64,000 bases of DNA, from contig OZ038434.1 of NCBI GenBank assembly GCA_964036275.1, positions 4,982,560-5,046,559 of the forward strand, given 5' to 3'. A program made the translations under genes and the position numbers. Within the stretch, counting starts at the first letter, position 1. Each line of letters opens with the position of its first letter. The notes beneath the pieces were generated by a model. The model searched no databases. It saw nothing but the letters and a program-made list of their open reading frames with translations, and was not told where the DNA came from. Below, one piece after another: positions 12,749 through 35,731 of this stretch. This DNA is from Litoditis marina (lineage: Eukaryota > Nematoda > Chromadorea > Rhabditida > Rhabditidae).

Positions 12749-13932
12749 GCTACATCTACAAAAATGAGAATTCCGTTAAATAACCATTTGAACATGAAGT
12801 TGTGAATCAGAAACTGAAAGTACATTCTAATCATGAACGAACAAAAATCATCTGTAATTTGCATCTGTTCGAACATCCCCAACATCCTATGATCAAAAGA
12901 TAGAAAATAAACCTTTTTATTTCAAAAAAGTTTTCCTAAAAGTAAACTGGTTGGAAGCGTTTAAACCAATCATAGCTAAACATAAAGATATGAGCCACAT
13001 TCGTTCTAACATCGTGTTTTCGGAATATATAAAATAAACTATGGCATTTAAAAATGATTCATGAAAGGTAAACCGGTTTGAAGAATTTCGGAACGCGCCG
13101 GTCAACTATAAAGCACCAGTGCCAGCAAACACGCCATGCATCGAAAACAAGCGTAAGTTAAGTGTTTCCCGCAGTGTTCTTGAAACTCCCCGCCAATCTG
13201 CTAGAAAAAATTATGAAGGTGTCAAATCTGGTAGATTTTTGGAAAGTCCCGGACATTCTGCTGGACGAATGGTTTCAGAGTTGGTCGAATGCGCCCGGCC
13301 TGTTCTTCTGTTTCCATTTTGCGAAGAGGTATTAGAAGTATCTGCGAACAGTTTCCCGAAAAACTAGAAAAGGTTATTTCCGTTAATTCCTGCATGTTTT
13401 TCTGTTTTATACTCACGGTATGGTGTTTCCATAGTGTTATTATTATCATTGAACTTGGTGCTGAATCATACTTCTAGCAAAGTTAGAAACGTTGAGTGTA
13501 CTACTGCTCTTATCCAAAATGTGTATCTTCGTCTGTTCTCCCCACAATATTTCGGACTTGAGCATTTTTCAATAACCAGTTTGATTCTCCAAATAAGAAA
13601 GTCGGAACGTTTTAACAACCTTGTAGCGTTAGCCTGAAGTAAACCGGTTTGAAGTGGACTAACACTGTAATTCCAAATCCCATACTGTAACTCGAAACTG
13701 TGTGAACTAATTGACTAATTTGTTACCGTCTTCGAGAAACGAGCTTATATCATCTGTTTCTTGACCTTTGTTCAAGATTCACTGTACTGATGGTGTGTCT
13801 AGCTTTTAGCAGTAATATCGTATTAAATTTGCTAATTGCCGAATTCATTTGCACTTTTTTTTTCACCACTACCCATCCCTCAACTAACGCTTCTGGCTTT
13901 TGAATCTATCATTTCTAGTTTCTACTTTTCAG
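12749..13932. other. Divergent intergenic region with AAACCGGTTTGAAG repeats
   Basis: The region separates the minus-strand transposase-like gene from the plus-strand NUDT6 gene. A palindromic core (AAACCGGTTT) followed by GAAG appears at about 13066 and 13637, with a weaker copy at about 12941. A plus-strand frame at 13119-13367 has two weakly similar segments (VLETPRQSARK and FLESPGHSAGR), but I found no exon borders for it. No clear TATA-like promoter is seen. Confidence 0.45.
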
Positions 13933-16436
13933 ATGCTTTTGATAGGAACAGAAGATGTGTATGGAGGTGTCAAACTGAAGTCTTCGGTCCTGGATTCAGA
14001 AGTGAAAAGAGAGTTCGCCAAACATTTGAAAGAATCGTTAGAATCGTGGACAGAAATGAGCAAGCGAGGAATCTGGTTTCACGTCGACATTGGGGTTGGT
14101 TCTAGTCTCATAGTCGGCGCTCAATCAATATGAACTGACACAGATGAATGATTGTACAGTTGTTTGTTCGTCTTATGTATTGATTGACTAACAAAAGCTG
14201 TAAACAATCGAAACTAGATGAAAAACTTCTTTGAACTTGGAGATAAAGCGAAAAATTTTGAAAGGTGCTGCAATAGCGCTGACTCCAGGAAGGTCAGAGT
14301 ACGTATGCTAGAAGATCCCGGCAGGTTCATCCCATTCTGCGTCTCTCACGATGCCTCACTATTTCTCATCTTTTACATCCCGCCGGGATGTAAGAGCAGA
14401 GAAATAGCGTATGTTTGAGGAGACGCAGGATGGGATGAAGGTGCCGGGATAGGTGCCCAGGATGATTTTCGAATACTTTCTATTTTTTAGGTTTTAAAAG
14501 CTTATATTTCCTCACTTTTCAGGATTCCGAGCTAATCCCGATTCTCGTACAAAATGGCTTCGTTTTTCATCATGCGCAAACGAACTTTGTTGTGATGACG
14601 AAATGGATTCCGACCACAGAGAACACACTTCCCAAGTAGGTCAAATATTGATTTAACAAAATTCAAATACCGAAGTTTAAACAGCAATCATACAATGGTT
14701 TCTCATCATGACTATCCGAATTACTACCTGGAGCTCGTGCAGTCCTTTGCCCATGGGCCAACTCGAAGGTACTGTACCATTTTTTTTCTGCGGTGCCCGG
14801 CGGTGCAACATTGAGGTATAGGTGGTCTTTTGAGCTTACTGCTTACATGGATTAATTCGATTGTGTGTTTGTAATTGTCCTGTAATTGTAACTGAAAAGT
14901 GGCGAATTTGATTTCATATGTGTTAGATTTGGTTTCATCTTTCATTACAGTTAGATATTTTCAGATACGCCCATACAACCATTGGGGTCGGTGGTCTGGT
15001 CGTAGACTCCAACGGGCGGATTCTTCTGATGAGGGAGAAGAAGGGGCAAGTTTTAGATTCTTGTCACCCATTTTTTCAGACGTCCTAATTTCTGATGTTG
15101 TTCTTGCTGAAATCTTCATTCAAAGTATCAAGGGGGTATTTTTAACTTATTGTGCAGCCTGAGGGTGATTGTAGCTTGATCCACATTTATACTAACTCTG
15201 TTAGGGTGCTATCTGAAACTATAACTACAACCCATACTGCCCCCTGTCAACAGTACAAATGAAAAGAAAGAAAAATATATTAATATGAAAATTCTTGTTA
15301 ATGTAATCGGAAAATTATCCATTCCTTTTGTCAGGCACTATCTCGGCTGGAAGTTCCCGGGCGGTCTCTCCGAACCAAATGAGAATCTGTTCACAACTGC
15401 AGCCAGAGAAGTCTTTGAGGAAACCGGGGTGAAAGCAGTGGCAAAGTCGATTCTTTTGTTCAGGTACTTTTCCATTCCAAGAACCAATAAGCTTCTATAA
15501 CCAATAAACTCTAAGAACCAATAAACTTTGAATACAAGAACCGAAACAATTTGAATTATTTCCAAGAACCAATGACTTTCTGAGAAAATCAATTTCGACA
15601 TAATTTTCTTTGCATTGGAAATTAGCACATTTTGTTGTAGGTTGCTGTCTACACAACTCAGGACTTTAATATCAGATCTACAAACCGCAAAAACAGCAAG
15701 GTTCACATATGAGTATCTCGTTACTACAGAAATTCAGTGGGATCAAACTACAAACACAGCACCCACGTGTACAATTACGGTCTTCTTTGCCTAAGAACAA
15801 ACCCTATATCTACAGGCAAATAGCCGCCTCGCAGTTCAAAAATGTCGGTGACATTTATTTCGTCTGTGCAATGGAACTGGAGAACAAAGACGAGCACAAA
15901 GTGGTCCCATGTCCACACGAAACTGCAGAAGCGAAATGGTTTACTAGGTTGGTTTTCTTAGAATTCTTTTCCATATCACAACTTGCACGTAGTGTATGCC
16001 TCATTTTTTGATCTGCAGCAGCCAAAGATTGCAAAAGCTGTTCCGTTGCTTTATGAACATATAGGCAATATAAAAAACCAATAACTTAGCAATTTCGTTG
16101 GCTGTAATTTAGGAGCACGGCAATTCACACGTTCTAATCACGTAAAGTTCAGTGGCGTTAATCGTTAAAAACAGTAGCACGTTTGAACTTCAACTTTCAG
16201 TCCTTCAGTTCTGATGTGTTTCTCATCTAACGTGAAAATGCATGTGACTAGCAGTATTAAACAATTTATATTTCAGGTCAGAAATAGCTGAGATTGAGTC
16301 GGCCAAACTGCACTCTTTCCACACAACCGTTCTTGATCTATACGATAATTGGGTGAAATCGGGTAGAAAAGGGTGCCATCGGGTGGATTTCGCTAACCTC
16401 CGGGGTCACCATGTTGACCTTTTCCAAGTCGACTAA
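13933..16436 (+). CDS. NUDT6-like Nudix hydrolase
   Basis: Six exons: 13933-14094, 14523-14635, 14965-15045, 15335-15463, 15816-15947, 16277-16436; 258 aa ending at TAA. The Nudix box is perfect at residues 129-151 (GX5EX7REVXEETGV): G129, E135, R143, E144, E147, E148. It is preceded by [12 protein letters not shown], the form seen in NUDT6. The N-terminal segment ([11 protein letters not shown], then RGIWFHVDI and GFVFHHA) matches the NUDT6-specific region ahead of the Nudix fold, which favours NUDT6 over other Nudix enzymes. The predicted activity is Mg-dependent hydrolysis of a nucleoside diphosphate-linked substrate. The ATG directly follows TTTTCAG, suggesting a trans-spliced start and no upstream coding exon; the product is shorter than human NUDT6 (316 aa). 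The intron after 15045 is GC-AG (GG|GCAAGT), and only that donor keeps the frame. A possible ATTAAA signal lies at 16681. Confidence 0.85.
14315..14450. mobile_element. Foldback (hairpin) MITE
   Basis: Near-palindrome of about 136 bp: ATCCCGGCAGGTTCATCCCA on the left pairs with TGGGATGAAGGTGCCGGGAT on the right, and the centre contains CATCCCGCCGGGATG. It lies in the first intron of the NUDT6-like gene. No coding capacity. Confidence 0.75.
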
Positions 16437-18776
16437 GTTATATTTTGATTGTTTAAACTTATTGGTAAAATGTAATTTTCATGAGAGTAATCAATAGTTT
16501 ATCATAATACACGTGTTGAGCTAGTACTACATTGTCGCCATTTGTCGACGATAGTGTACAATTTCCCTGAATTGTGATGTTTTATCATTTACTCTAGGCT
16601 CAGGGTGGATATTGTATTCACAATTTGAATATCACTTCATGTTTTACCCTTTCTTTGATGTTCCGAATGAAAATATTGTAATTAAAGTTTTCCTTTCTGT
16701 CTAGTTAAATGTGAAATGAACACTTGCGTACAGATTGTATACTAACTTATTACCCTCTTGATTATAGCTAATGTTGTACACAGTTGTACCTAGTAAATGA
16801 ATGATATTTCTTGTTGGGTCTATGAGTTTTCGGGATTTTCTAAACGAGAAAACGTTAGAAAATATATGAGAGCTATCACAACTCTAACCAAGCAGCGTTT
16901 TTATAGAACTTCGATTGAGCTTAACTATCCTCTCCGGAGAGAAAGTTGACCATGTAATGTTTCTAAAAGGAGAAAACACGGTTTGCGTATAGCAAATTGC
17001 ACGCATGCTATGCTCAAATAATGCGCATTCTCGGTCGAACTGAGAATAATCAGAGCGATGACATCCGACTTGACCATGACAGGAACGTTCTTCGACCAAC
17101 GCACGCGTGAAACTTGCCATGTGCTGACTAACAGGACAGATGAACATTTAGCAAAGTTTGTTGTTTTTCTTTGAACCATTATTTCCATCACTGATTAAAA
17201 AATGTTTGCGTTTTCCCAATTATTCTAATTACTCGAGTGCACTTCTAGAACGCTGCCTTGGATCATTCGTCAACCATATATTACTTACGTGCATAAACGT
17301 GCGGACTAAAAAAATCTACAATAATTTATGAATCTACAAAAAAAACTGAAAAAGTAAAACATAAAACTAGATGAGTGCACCGGAGTACGAATTTAGATAA
17401 ATGCACAATCTACTGTACTTTGCTCAGTTATTGCTATTATACAGTAGGCTAAAATTTAGAAGTGATTGTGGCAATACATACAGGATAAAATAGATTACGA
17501 TTCAAACTTATATTATGTAGAATAAATACAACTTATCGGACTACCACAGATAAAGCAGGGTCCCTAACACAATCATTCACATCACAACTAACGAATACAA
17601 ATATATTTACTCTGGCGGGGGGGGGGGGGGGGGGGGGGCACGAATAAAAGGATGCGCTAATGGGATACGGGGAGGTTGAATAAGAGAACTCTTTCCACAA
17701 CTCGATTATACAATGTTACAGTAGATTACATGAGTGTTCCAATACACAAGTGACCACGAACAGACACTGTTTGAGGCGGAGAATTCACAAAAAGAGAACA
17801 AAATGCACAACACTAACCACGTGCTGACACCATGACTAGTATAACTTTGGCTACACTTGAAAGAAATATGTTTCGAGGAAAAAGGTCAAACAGTGTCTAC
17901 TCCATTTTGATTACACATCAAATTGCAAAAATAAATAATTTAGAATGGTCGCGATGGGACGACAGGCCGAGCCGGAATATGAGGTGCATTTCCATTGCTG
18001 GGAGTCGGCGCTCGACTGAAAATCGATAGTTATATAATATGTCAATTTTTGAAAACAGTTTCAAACGGTTTGCTGATGCAGCATCTGATCTGGCTAAGCA
18101 TGCTACTACAAAAACTAAAAAATGATGAATCTGAAAATACCACAAATACAACGTACGCAGACTTCTACTTAGTCTACTTAAAGCACAAATCGAATTTTGA
18201 ACGTTAGAGTTTATTTAAAGACTTTAAATGCGTTTACTTTGACCAGAAGTAAACTTTGAACTTACAATTAAGAGCAGTTTGCGGTTAGATTACAGAGTCA
18301 GTTCGTTGATGAATAACAACCAAAACGTATCACCAAATGTTGAGCACTTGATGGAAAATAAAAAGAACAGTTAGTTTCCTACGGTTAGGGGAAACATTCC
18401 AGTTTCCATCAAAAACATACAAAGGTCACGAACGATCGATAATTTTCAAATAAGGAAAACAACACGTTCTATCTACACACCGTTCTACAATTTGATTGAG
18501 TTCACATGATAAATTTTTAATAGGATCGAGTTCGTTCTAGAGATCATTCAAACGAGCCGAGTTACCAGAAAAAAATCAGAAATGTGGTTTCCCTGTTTAT
18601 TTTGGTAATATAAACTCGATCCTACAAAAACTCCGTCTATTCACTGCAAGCCGACATCCAGAAAAAAACATGTAGCGCCAACGACAAACGATGCGGGGAA
18701 CGTATTGCACAATGAGATTGTAAAAAAACAGTCTCGCCACGATATCGATCACCTACCCTGTCTCTTCGTGGGTTTT
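16437..18776. other. Convergent intergenic region between NUDT6 and dynamin
   Basis: The 3' ends of a plus-strand and a minus-strand gene face each other. A minus-strand AATAAA at 18601-18596 lies about 175 bases past the dynamin stop. A pure run of 22 G lies at 17617-17638. Short frames at 16884-17191 and 17832-18207 lack plausible exon borders or recognisable products. I see no gene. Confidence 0.5.
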
Positions 18777-29916
<11,140 letters not shown>

Positions 29917-31220
29917 GACTACCGATTGATGTTTCCGGCAGAAGAATAGACTAGATGAACCTATAAGAAGAAATATTGATGAAAATACGGATAGCAAGCA
30001 ACAGTTAATTGAAAACAATCAACCGCAAAAATGAGAAGATATAGAAGTGAAGAATAGCAAATTAAGAAAGAGAACATACATTAAACCACGAACATTCTCA
30101 GGTGAAATACATACATGATTTTTTTTACAGTGAACTGGAACGAAGAACAAGTTACAATTGTAACTTGTACAACAAACATAAAAGAAATAGCGACAATCGC
30201 CAAGTATGAGATGAGTCAGCGATTTGAATGAATTGCACTGCAACTGCGCCAACACGTAGGCGGGGCTAACTCGTTTTTCCTGACGTGTTTCATGATTGTG
30301 TTGCACAGAAGAAATTACTGTGCACAGTATACTTACGGATTTTTGATTGTTTAAGTCAATTATAGTTTGTATTGTTTTGAAAATATACTTGCCGAGACGA
30401 AAATCAAACTTAATCTTGAAAAGGTAGTCTATAAAGCGAGATTCAGCTCTAACCCGCTTCTTACTTATTCGAGTGGTCAAGATTTGCACCCTAAGAGAAG
30501 CGACAAAACTGGTTTGTTACTATAAAAAACATCAAAGTCAACTTGTCTAAGAGTCAACTTGTCCACCAGATTTGCACCTTCATGAACAACAAAGAAAGTT
30601 AAAATTACTGCTAATAATACGTTGTCCTGTGGTAGATCATCTCAATCAGATAGATCTTGAAAACGAAAAAGAGGTAGTGTTCCATCGTGAAATCTACTTT
30701 TATAGGTGATCAAAACACAACGGTAACTGTTGTGTAATCGCAATGGATGGTCCTGGTCATTCCTATGTTCACCTACTACTCACAGTGTGTTGTTCAACCT
30801 TCAGACAAATTCCCAGATAACGAGGTTCATGTTCTCTAATGCGTACAAACCCAAATACTCTTCTCCTTTTCCAGAAACCAGAAAAAAAACAAGCAACTTT
30901 CTCACAAACTCTCTCATAACAAAAACGATGAAAAAATGCCATTTCTTACAGTAAGTGTTCCTCTCAAAAGGTTGGAAATGGAATCTACTGAATCAACCAA
31001 AAATGTCATTGTCAGTTCCGGAAGAATGAATGCATATTGTTCGAAGGGCAAAAGATAATGTTTGGTTTCGGAGTTGGCTGCGATGGGAGGTTTAGAATTC
31101 GTCGATAGCTTGGGGCGCAATCCCCACATCCCTCGTTATTTCGAGGAAATTTGAGAGAGAAATGAGGTAGACGATAGTGTAGAGAATGGAAACTATTAGC
31201 GGCGTTCTCACATAGGCATA

Positions 31221-31415
31221 TAGTGAGTGCCATATTTATTATGTTCTGTCTCTCGACGGTATCGAACCTGCGAGCAAAAGTTTGGTAGCAGGGCGGTATC
31301 CACTGCGCTATTAGATCACATAGCAGGAAAGCTTTGGAATCAAAGACATGTGTGCGTACACATCGGAAAGTGAGATATACAGTACCCTCCCGCGTTTACG
31401 TTGGCGACGACTATA
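31221..31415 (-). mobile_element. tRNA-related SINE, copy 1
   Basis: On the minus strand this copy carries an A-box-like TAATAGCGCAGTGGAT (about 31301-31316) and a B-box-like GGTATCGAACC (plus-strand 31258-31268). About 95 bases before the tRNA-like part and about 35 bases after it are shared with the copy at 57478-57680. The acceptor-stem halves do not pair, so it is not a functional tRNA gene. Confidence 0.7.
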
Positions 31416-31880
31416 GTTGAATTCCATTGAAACCTGGTACAGTTAAAGGGAAGTGAACAACAGAATTCCAAAAGTCCAAACTAAACTGCCGGCTTGTTTC
31501 GAGCGTACCTTGTAAGTGGGCTGTGTTTGATACGAGATGTTTACGAGCACATTATACTTCTAACCAGCTCTCTTCACTTTATGTTCGGAGAAGAAGCATA
31601 ATACCTCAACACCCTTTTCCTTCCTCGAACGAGTCAAAAACTCGATACTACAAACTACAACCGTAGATAAGTCACTTCATAGTGGAACTTGCAAAATTCG
31701 GAGTATTATGTGTTCAACTTTTTCCTCTGTTATATAAAATATTCTGGACGTCACTAGTGATTGAGTACGTCGCGTGGCGGCATGAAAAAAGAAGACTGAT
31801 TGCGTATTCATGGTCATAGGTTCATTGAGAAGTCAGGCAAAAACGACATACACACTAAAGGTTGAGGTAGAAAACTGTGA

Positions 31881-32000
31881 AATACACGTGCAACTAAACG
31901 TGTAACTAAATACAACACGAGTGATTAACTACTACACGTGTGACCGAATACTACACGTGCAAATCAACAGCGCGTAAGTAAATACTACACGTGTAACTGA
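31881..32000. repeat. Array of CACGTG-centred imperfect repeats
   Basis: Within 120 bases the motif CTACACGTG(T/C)(A/G)A recurs about six times (for example ATACACGTGCAAC, CTACACGTGTGAC, CTACACGTGCAAA, CTACACGTGTAAC), spaced about 20 bases apart. CACGTG is an E-box, so it could bind bHLH factors or be a simple minisatellite. Confidence 0.7.
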
Positions 32001-33532
32001 CGTGGGCGTTTATGGTTTATGGGTGATTGCTTGTTTGCTCTCTTCGGCTCAATAGTAACTTCGACCGGTTTTGCTCATGAAATGAGCACAGAACATTCGC
32101 GATCCTATCGGAATTTTTCAAAGTACGGCATGCCATTCAAACTTACTTTTACAACTCCGATTTATCATTTGCTTCAAATGCACTAGGTAAAAAACTATGT
32201 AAAACAAGAATTGAAAGCACGCGCAGCCCACACTCGGTTCGTACCATGGAAAACTGTCAAAGAAAATTGGAAATGCACCTATTAGTTACACTCATTAAAA
32301 ATTAAGAACAAAATGTGCTAGTGAGTACAGATATTAGAGCAGCAAGACGTTTCTCAACTCTCAACAGCCTTGTTCATAATAACCAGTGAATGTCTCGTTT
32401 TGAAAGTGTCGCTGAAACCCATCAGAAATGTTTTTCCTTTTCACAGTTTGTGCAAAACAAGGAAATGTCAAAAACAGACATCCAATTACAAACAATCTAT
32501 AAAAAAACACAAGAACTTCTCCTTTTTTGTTATACCATAACGAAAAGGTCGTTAAAAAAGGAAAAGCGCGAGGAATCTGGGTTTGAGTGCATCTTTGGGC
32601 GGCGAGTATTGGATGGCTAAAGCACGAGGGACTAGATCGATGAAAACCCGCGGTTGAGTTGGAAAGGAAAGGGGGAAAACAACAATTGGGAGACGAAGTA
32701 TATCATTAGGTAGGAGAACCAAAGTTATCACAAAATGTTCATTTTCTAACCACTTTTCTCGAAAACTGATCAGATAAATATTATTTTTCATGCGAAAGTA
32801 AGGTGTGATGAAGTATATATCACGTCTTTTCCAGAAACACACGTTATGAGAAACACGAATGTTTGAAACATACCAAGAATGTTTTCAGTTTGTATGTGAA
32901 AACTTCATCTGGGCAGAAAGTTCATTCAAAACGTATTTTGGTTCACACGTAGGCAGTGTAGGCAGCATTCACACAGACAGTAAAACCACATCAGAAAATC
33001 AAAAAATAACACAAATGGCGATATTTTTCACGTTTATCATGCAAAACTGTGATTCGGCAGAACAACCAGATCAGGAAAGTGGCAAATTGAACTTGTGAAA
33101 GGTCAGATTATCGTATTTGGATATTTGAGTCATTTGTGAACAAATGAGTAGGGTTGAACCTTATATGATACTCTGGTAGTATTCGAGAGTTTTCTCAGAA
33201 AGAAATGAATAATTCCGCGAATCATGGCGCCATGGAGGGTAGATTCAATTAAAATTTGCCGATTTCGCATAGCAATTAGGGGGCGGAATCAGGCAGATGC
33301 TACGCTTTTTCATGGACGTTCGGACCATTTGTGGGGATGAAAAACAATAGGCCGTAGGGACAAAAACTGCTCTGTGAAATGACATGAGGAAGTGAAAATA
33401 TATGAAATGTTGTAGTTTGGTCGGTATGTAAACCACAGTAAATTTTGACTGTGAAGTAACGGGATCAAACTACAAGCCGAATCGGATTGGGCAAGTTCAT
33501 CAGCCAGGAAGCGCCGGTCGATACGGTACAAA

Positions 33533-33613
33533 CCGCTGTGTTTGTAGTTTGATCTTGAAACATTCCAGGTGTAATTCGAAAAACAAGCCTCGAACCGAAG
33601 ATCAAACTGAAAC
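33533..33613. mobile_element. Short MITE, TTTGTAGTTTGATC family
   Basis: Ends are CGCTGTGTTTGTAGTTTGAT and GAAGATCAAACTGAAAC. Other copies, mostly 60-90 bp and inverted-repeat flanked, are at 34656-34723, 42021-42107, 42514-42600, 47797-47839, 51441-51510, 55431-55491 and 60501-60590. Single arms appear at 15739 and 33461. Confidence 0.7.
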
Positions 33614-33817
33614 TGAGATTTTTTTCACTCCATAGTGTATAATACTAATGCCATGATGTTCTTTGAAGAATTTTCTGATAAATTAAATTCTAGGTTTTCG
33701 CGTTGAAAATGTGCGAAACAAAGTTCTCGTAACAAAGTAACGCGATTAAAACAAACGTAATTCCAAAATATAGAATTTGCTCCATGCACGGCTATACGGC
33801 GTATGTATAGTCTTTTT

Positions 33818-34028
33818 CATTCCCACTGAGACTATTACAGTAGGATTTCAAAATTTCCAAGCCGTTCTCCTCACTTACTCTCGATCGGAAAAGTGGAAAA
33901 ATTTTGCACCATATTCTCGTTCCTAGATACAGTAAGTAAACGAGAGGATTTTCGATGAACTAAATTTTCAGCTTTACAGAAACCTTCGGAATGTTTGCAA
34001 GGTTACTGTAAGAGTCTCAGTAGGAATG
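33818..34028. mobile_element. Inverted-repeat element, CATTCC(C/T)ACTGAGACT ends
   Basis: About 211 bp. The left end CATTCCCACTGAGACTATTA and the reverse complement of the right end (CATTCCTACTGAGACTCTTA) match at 18 of 20 positions, and the similarity continues inward through CAGTA. A related, more diverged copy lies at 63641-63854. Confidence 0.8.
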
Positions 34029-34655
34029 GTGTGATGCCCTATCTCGCTGTATTGATATAATACAGTATAGTTCGAAAATCCGGACAGGTAACGAGAGCAA
34101 ACTACTACTATGTTTGGCTGACTCCCTATGACTTTTACTTGGCTCATGACATTTACTATGCTCATTTTCACAAACTCACACTTATTCAAATAACAAATGT
34201 GCTTCATATATTTGACATAGTTTTTTTTTTGATCCACACTATGGGAAACCGCAAGTTTTTTGAGTGGGTGGCTTAAAAACCAATTGAGCGGATGTCTCCT
34301 ATTAAAAACTGTTAGAATGGTTTTTCTCCAAACTTCAACAAACACAGTTCATCTCTACAAAGTATCCATTATGACACTTCGAACTCTCTGTTGATGTTTT
34401 AAAGTGAGTTATAGGTTGTAGCTTAATGCGTTTGAGCTTAATCGTCACCCACTCGTTTTCTACGTGGACAATCATGACCTATGTTCTCACGCCCTTTCGC
34501 TTAGTTATAATGTACATGATGAGTTTCCGTGGAAACCAACCGTATAATTTTATCTCAATCGGTGGGAGAGTAGAGAAAAATAATAGGAAAAATAGACGCT
34601 AAATCCTATAGATTTGGCAGAACTGCTGTGTAGCAGACTACAGACGAGGAGTTTG

Positions 34656-34723
34656 CACTTGTAGTTTGATGAACAAAGATGACACAGATGAAAATACAAC
34701 GGGACCAAACTACAAACAAAGCA
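34656..34723. mobile_element. Short MITE, TTTGTAGTTTGATC family
   Basis: The arms CTTGTAGTTTGATG and GGACCAAACTACAAAC face each other across about 40 bases. Intergenic. Confidence 0.6.
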
Positions 34724-35246
34724 GAACGCAGCTAAATTAAAATCACAATTTACTTGGTTTTCATTATATTTGCGTCAACTCAGTTGGAATATCGGAATCG
34801 TTTATAAACTAATTTTCTCCGTGTTCTGCAATTTATAGAGTAGAGAAGTGTTGCCGATAAATAGTTATAGTATAGAAAACTTGTTGAAAATCAATGATTA
34901 ACTTCGGATCATATGTGTATAGGAAATATGAGAGGAATATCAACAGACATTTTGAGAAAAAGAAACGGATTAAGTCACAAATATCCAACTAATTCTCTGT
35001 AATATTTTGAGGGTAGCCAAATTAGAGCTTTCGCCAGTTATCCGTTTGTTAGCCTTCTTTGGTATTTCCTTCGTTTATCCAATAAGCTAATCTCTACTTT
35101 TCAACCAGAGTGCACCAAAAACACGTTGGAAAATTTGACGTAAACTTTCTTGTTCAAGACGCGATATCATTTTCGAATCATTTCACCAACCTACTCACCA
35201 GCACTCGGTCGACAGCCTACTAAACAGGTGAGAAATTTTTCGGTTT

Positions 35247-35368
35247 GAAGAAGGACGATTATGTGGTCCAATCCCAACGCTTCAGTCCTTTAAACTGCAG
35301 TACATTTTTCAATTGTAGTTTACAGGACCGTTGACACGGGATTGGTCCACATAATCGTCCTGCTTTAA
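35247..35368. mobile_element. MITE, AGGACGATTATGTGG family, copy 1
   Basis: About 122 bp with inverted ends AGGACGATTATGTGGTCCAA and its counterpart GGTCCACATAATCGTCC, plus inner inverted arms TCCTTTAAACTGCA and TGTAGTTTACAGGA. Four more copies are at 36474, 36994, 41631 and 49310. Confidence 0.85.
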
Positions 35369-35457
35369 AGGGACCGTTTCTCTATAATTTGAATCGATTA
35401 AAAAACATGAAGTCTTAAGATACCGCTTTGATAGTGTACTGATGGTCCCGGCCAATT

Positions 35458-35731
35458 ACACATGCAACCGGGTTGCATGCAACCAAAATGCAACCAGGTT
35501 GCATGTGTAAAGACAGTTTGGTTGCTTTCCAAATGCAACCGGGTTGCTTTTCAAATGCAACCAAAAGCAACCAAATTGCATTAAAAACCGGAAAATGTCC
35601 AAAAATTGAGTGCTTGGTTGCAATTGAAAAGCAAACAAAAGCAACCCGGTTGCATTTGGAAAGCAACCGAATTTTCTTAACACATGCAACCCGGTTGCAT
35701 TTTGGTTGCATGCAACCTGGTTGCATGTGTA
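35458..35731. mobile_element. Foldback element made of GCAACC/GGTTGC motifs
   Basis: About 274 bp. The left half (ACACATGCAACCGGGTTGCA onwards) is mirrored by the right half (ending TGCAACCTGGTTGCATGTGT). Within each arm the smaller palindrome GCAACC(C/A)GGTTGC repeats. Because GCAACC/GGTTGC lacks stops, long frames stay open on both strands; these are not genes. Confidence 0.85.

Noticed and set aside
13119..13367. 82-codon plus frame with two similar segments
   Set aside because: No acceptor or convincing start, and no link in phase to the NUDT6 exons. Kept only as a note in the intergenic entry.
30019..30489. 156-codon minus-strand frame upstream of dynamin
   Set aside because: AT-rich codons, no recognisable pattern, no good exon borders, and it sits in the expected 5' region of dynamin. 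Length alone is not enough.
31240..31315. Possible tRNA gene
   Set aside because: A and B boxes are present, but the acceptor-stem halves do not pair and the same sequence with flanks recurs at 57478. It is a SINE.
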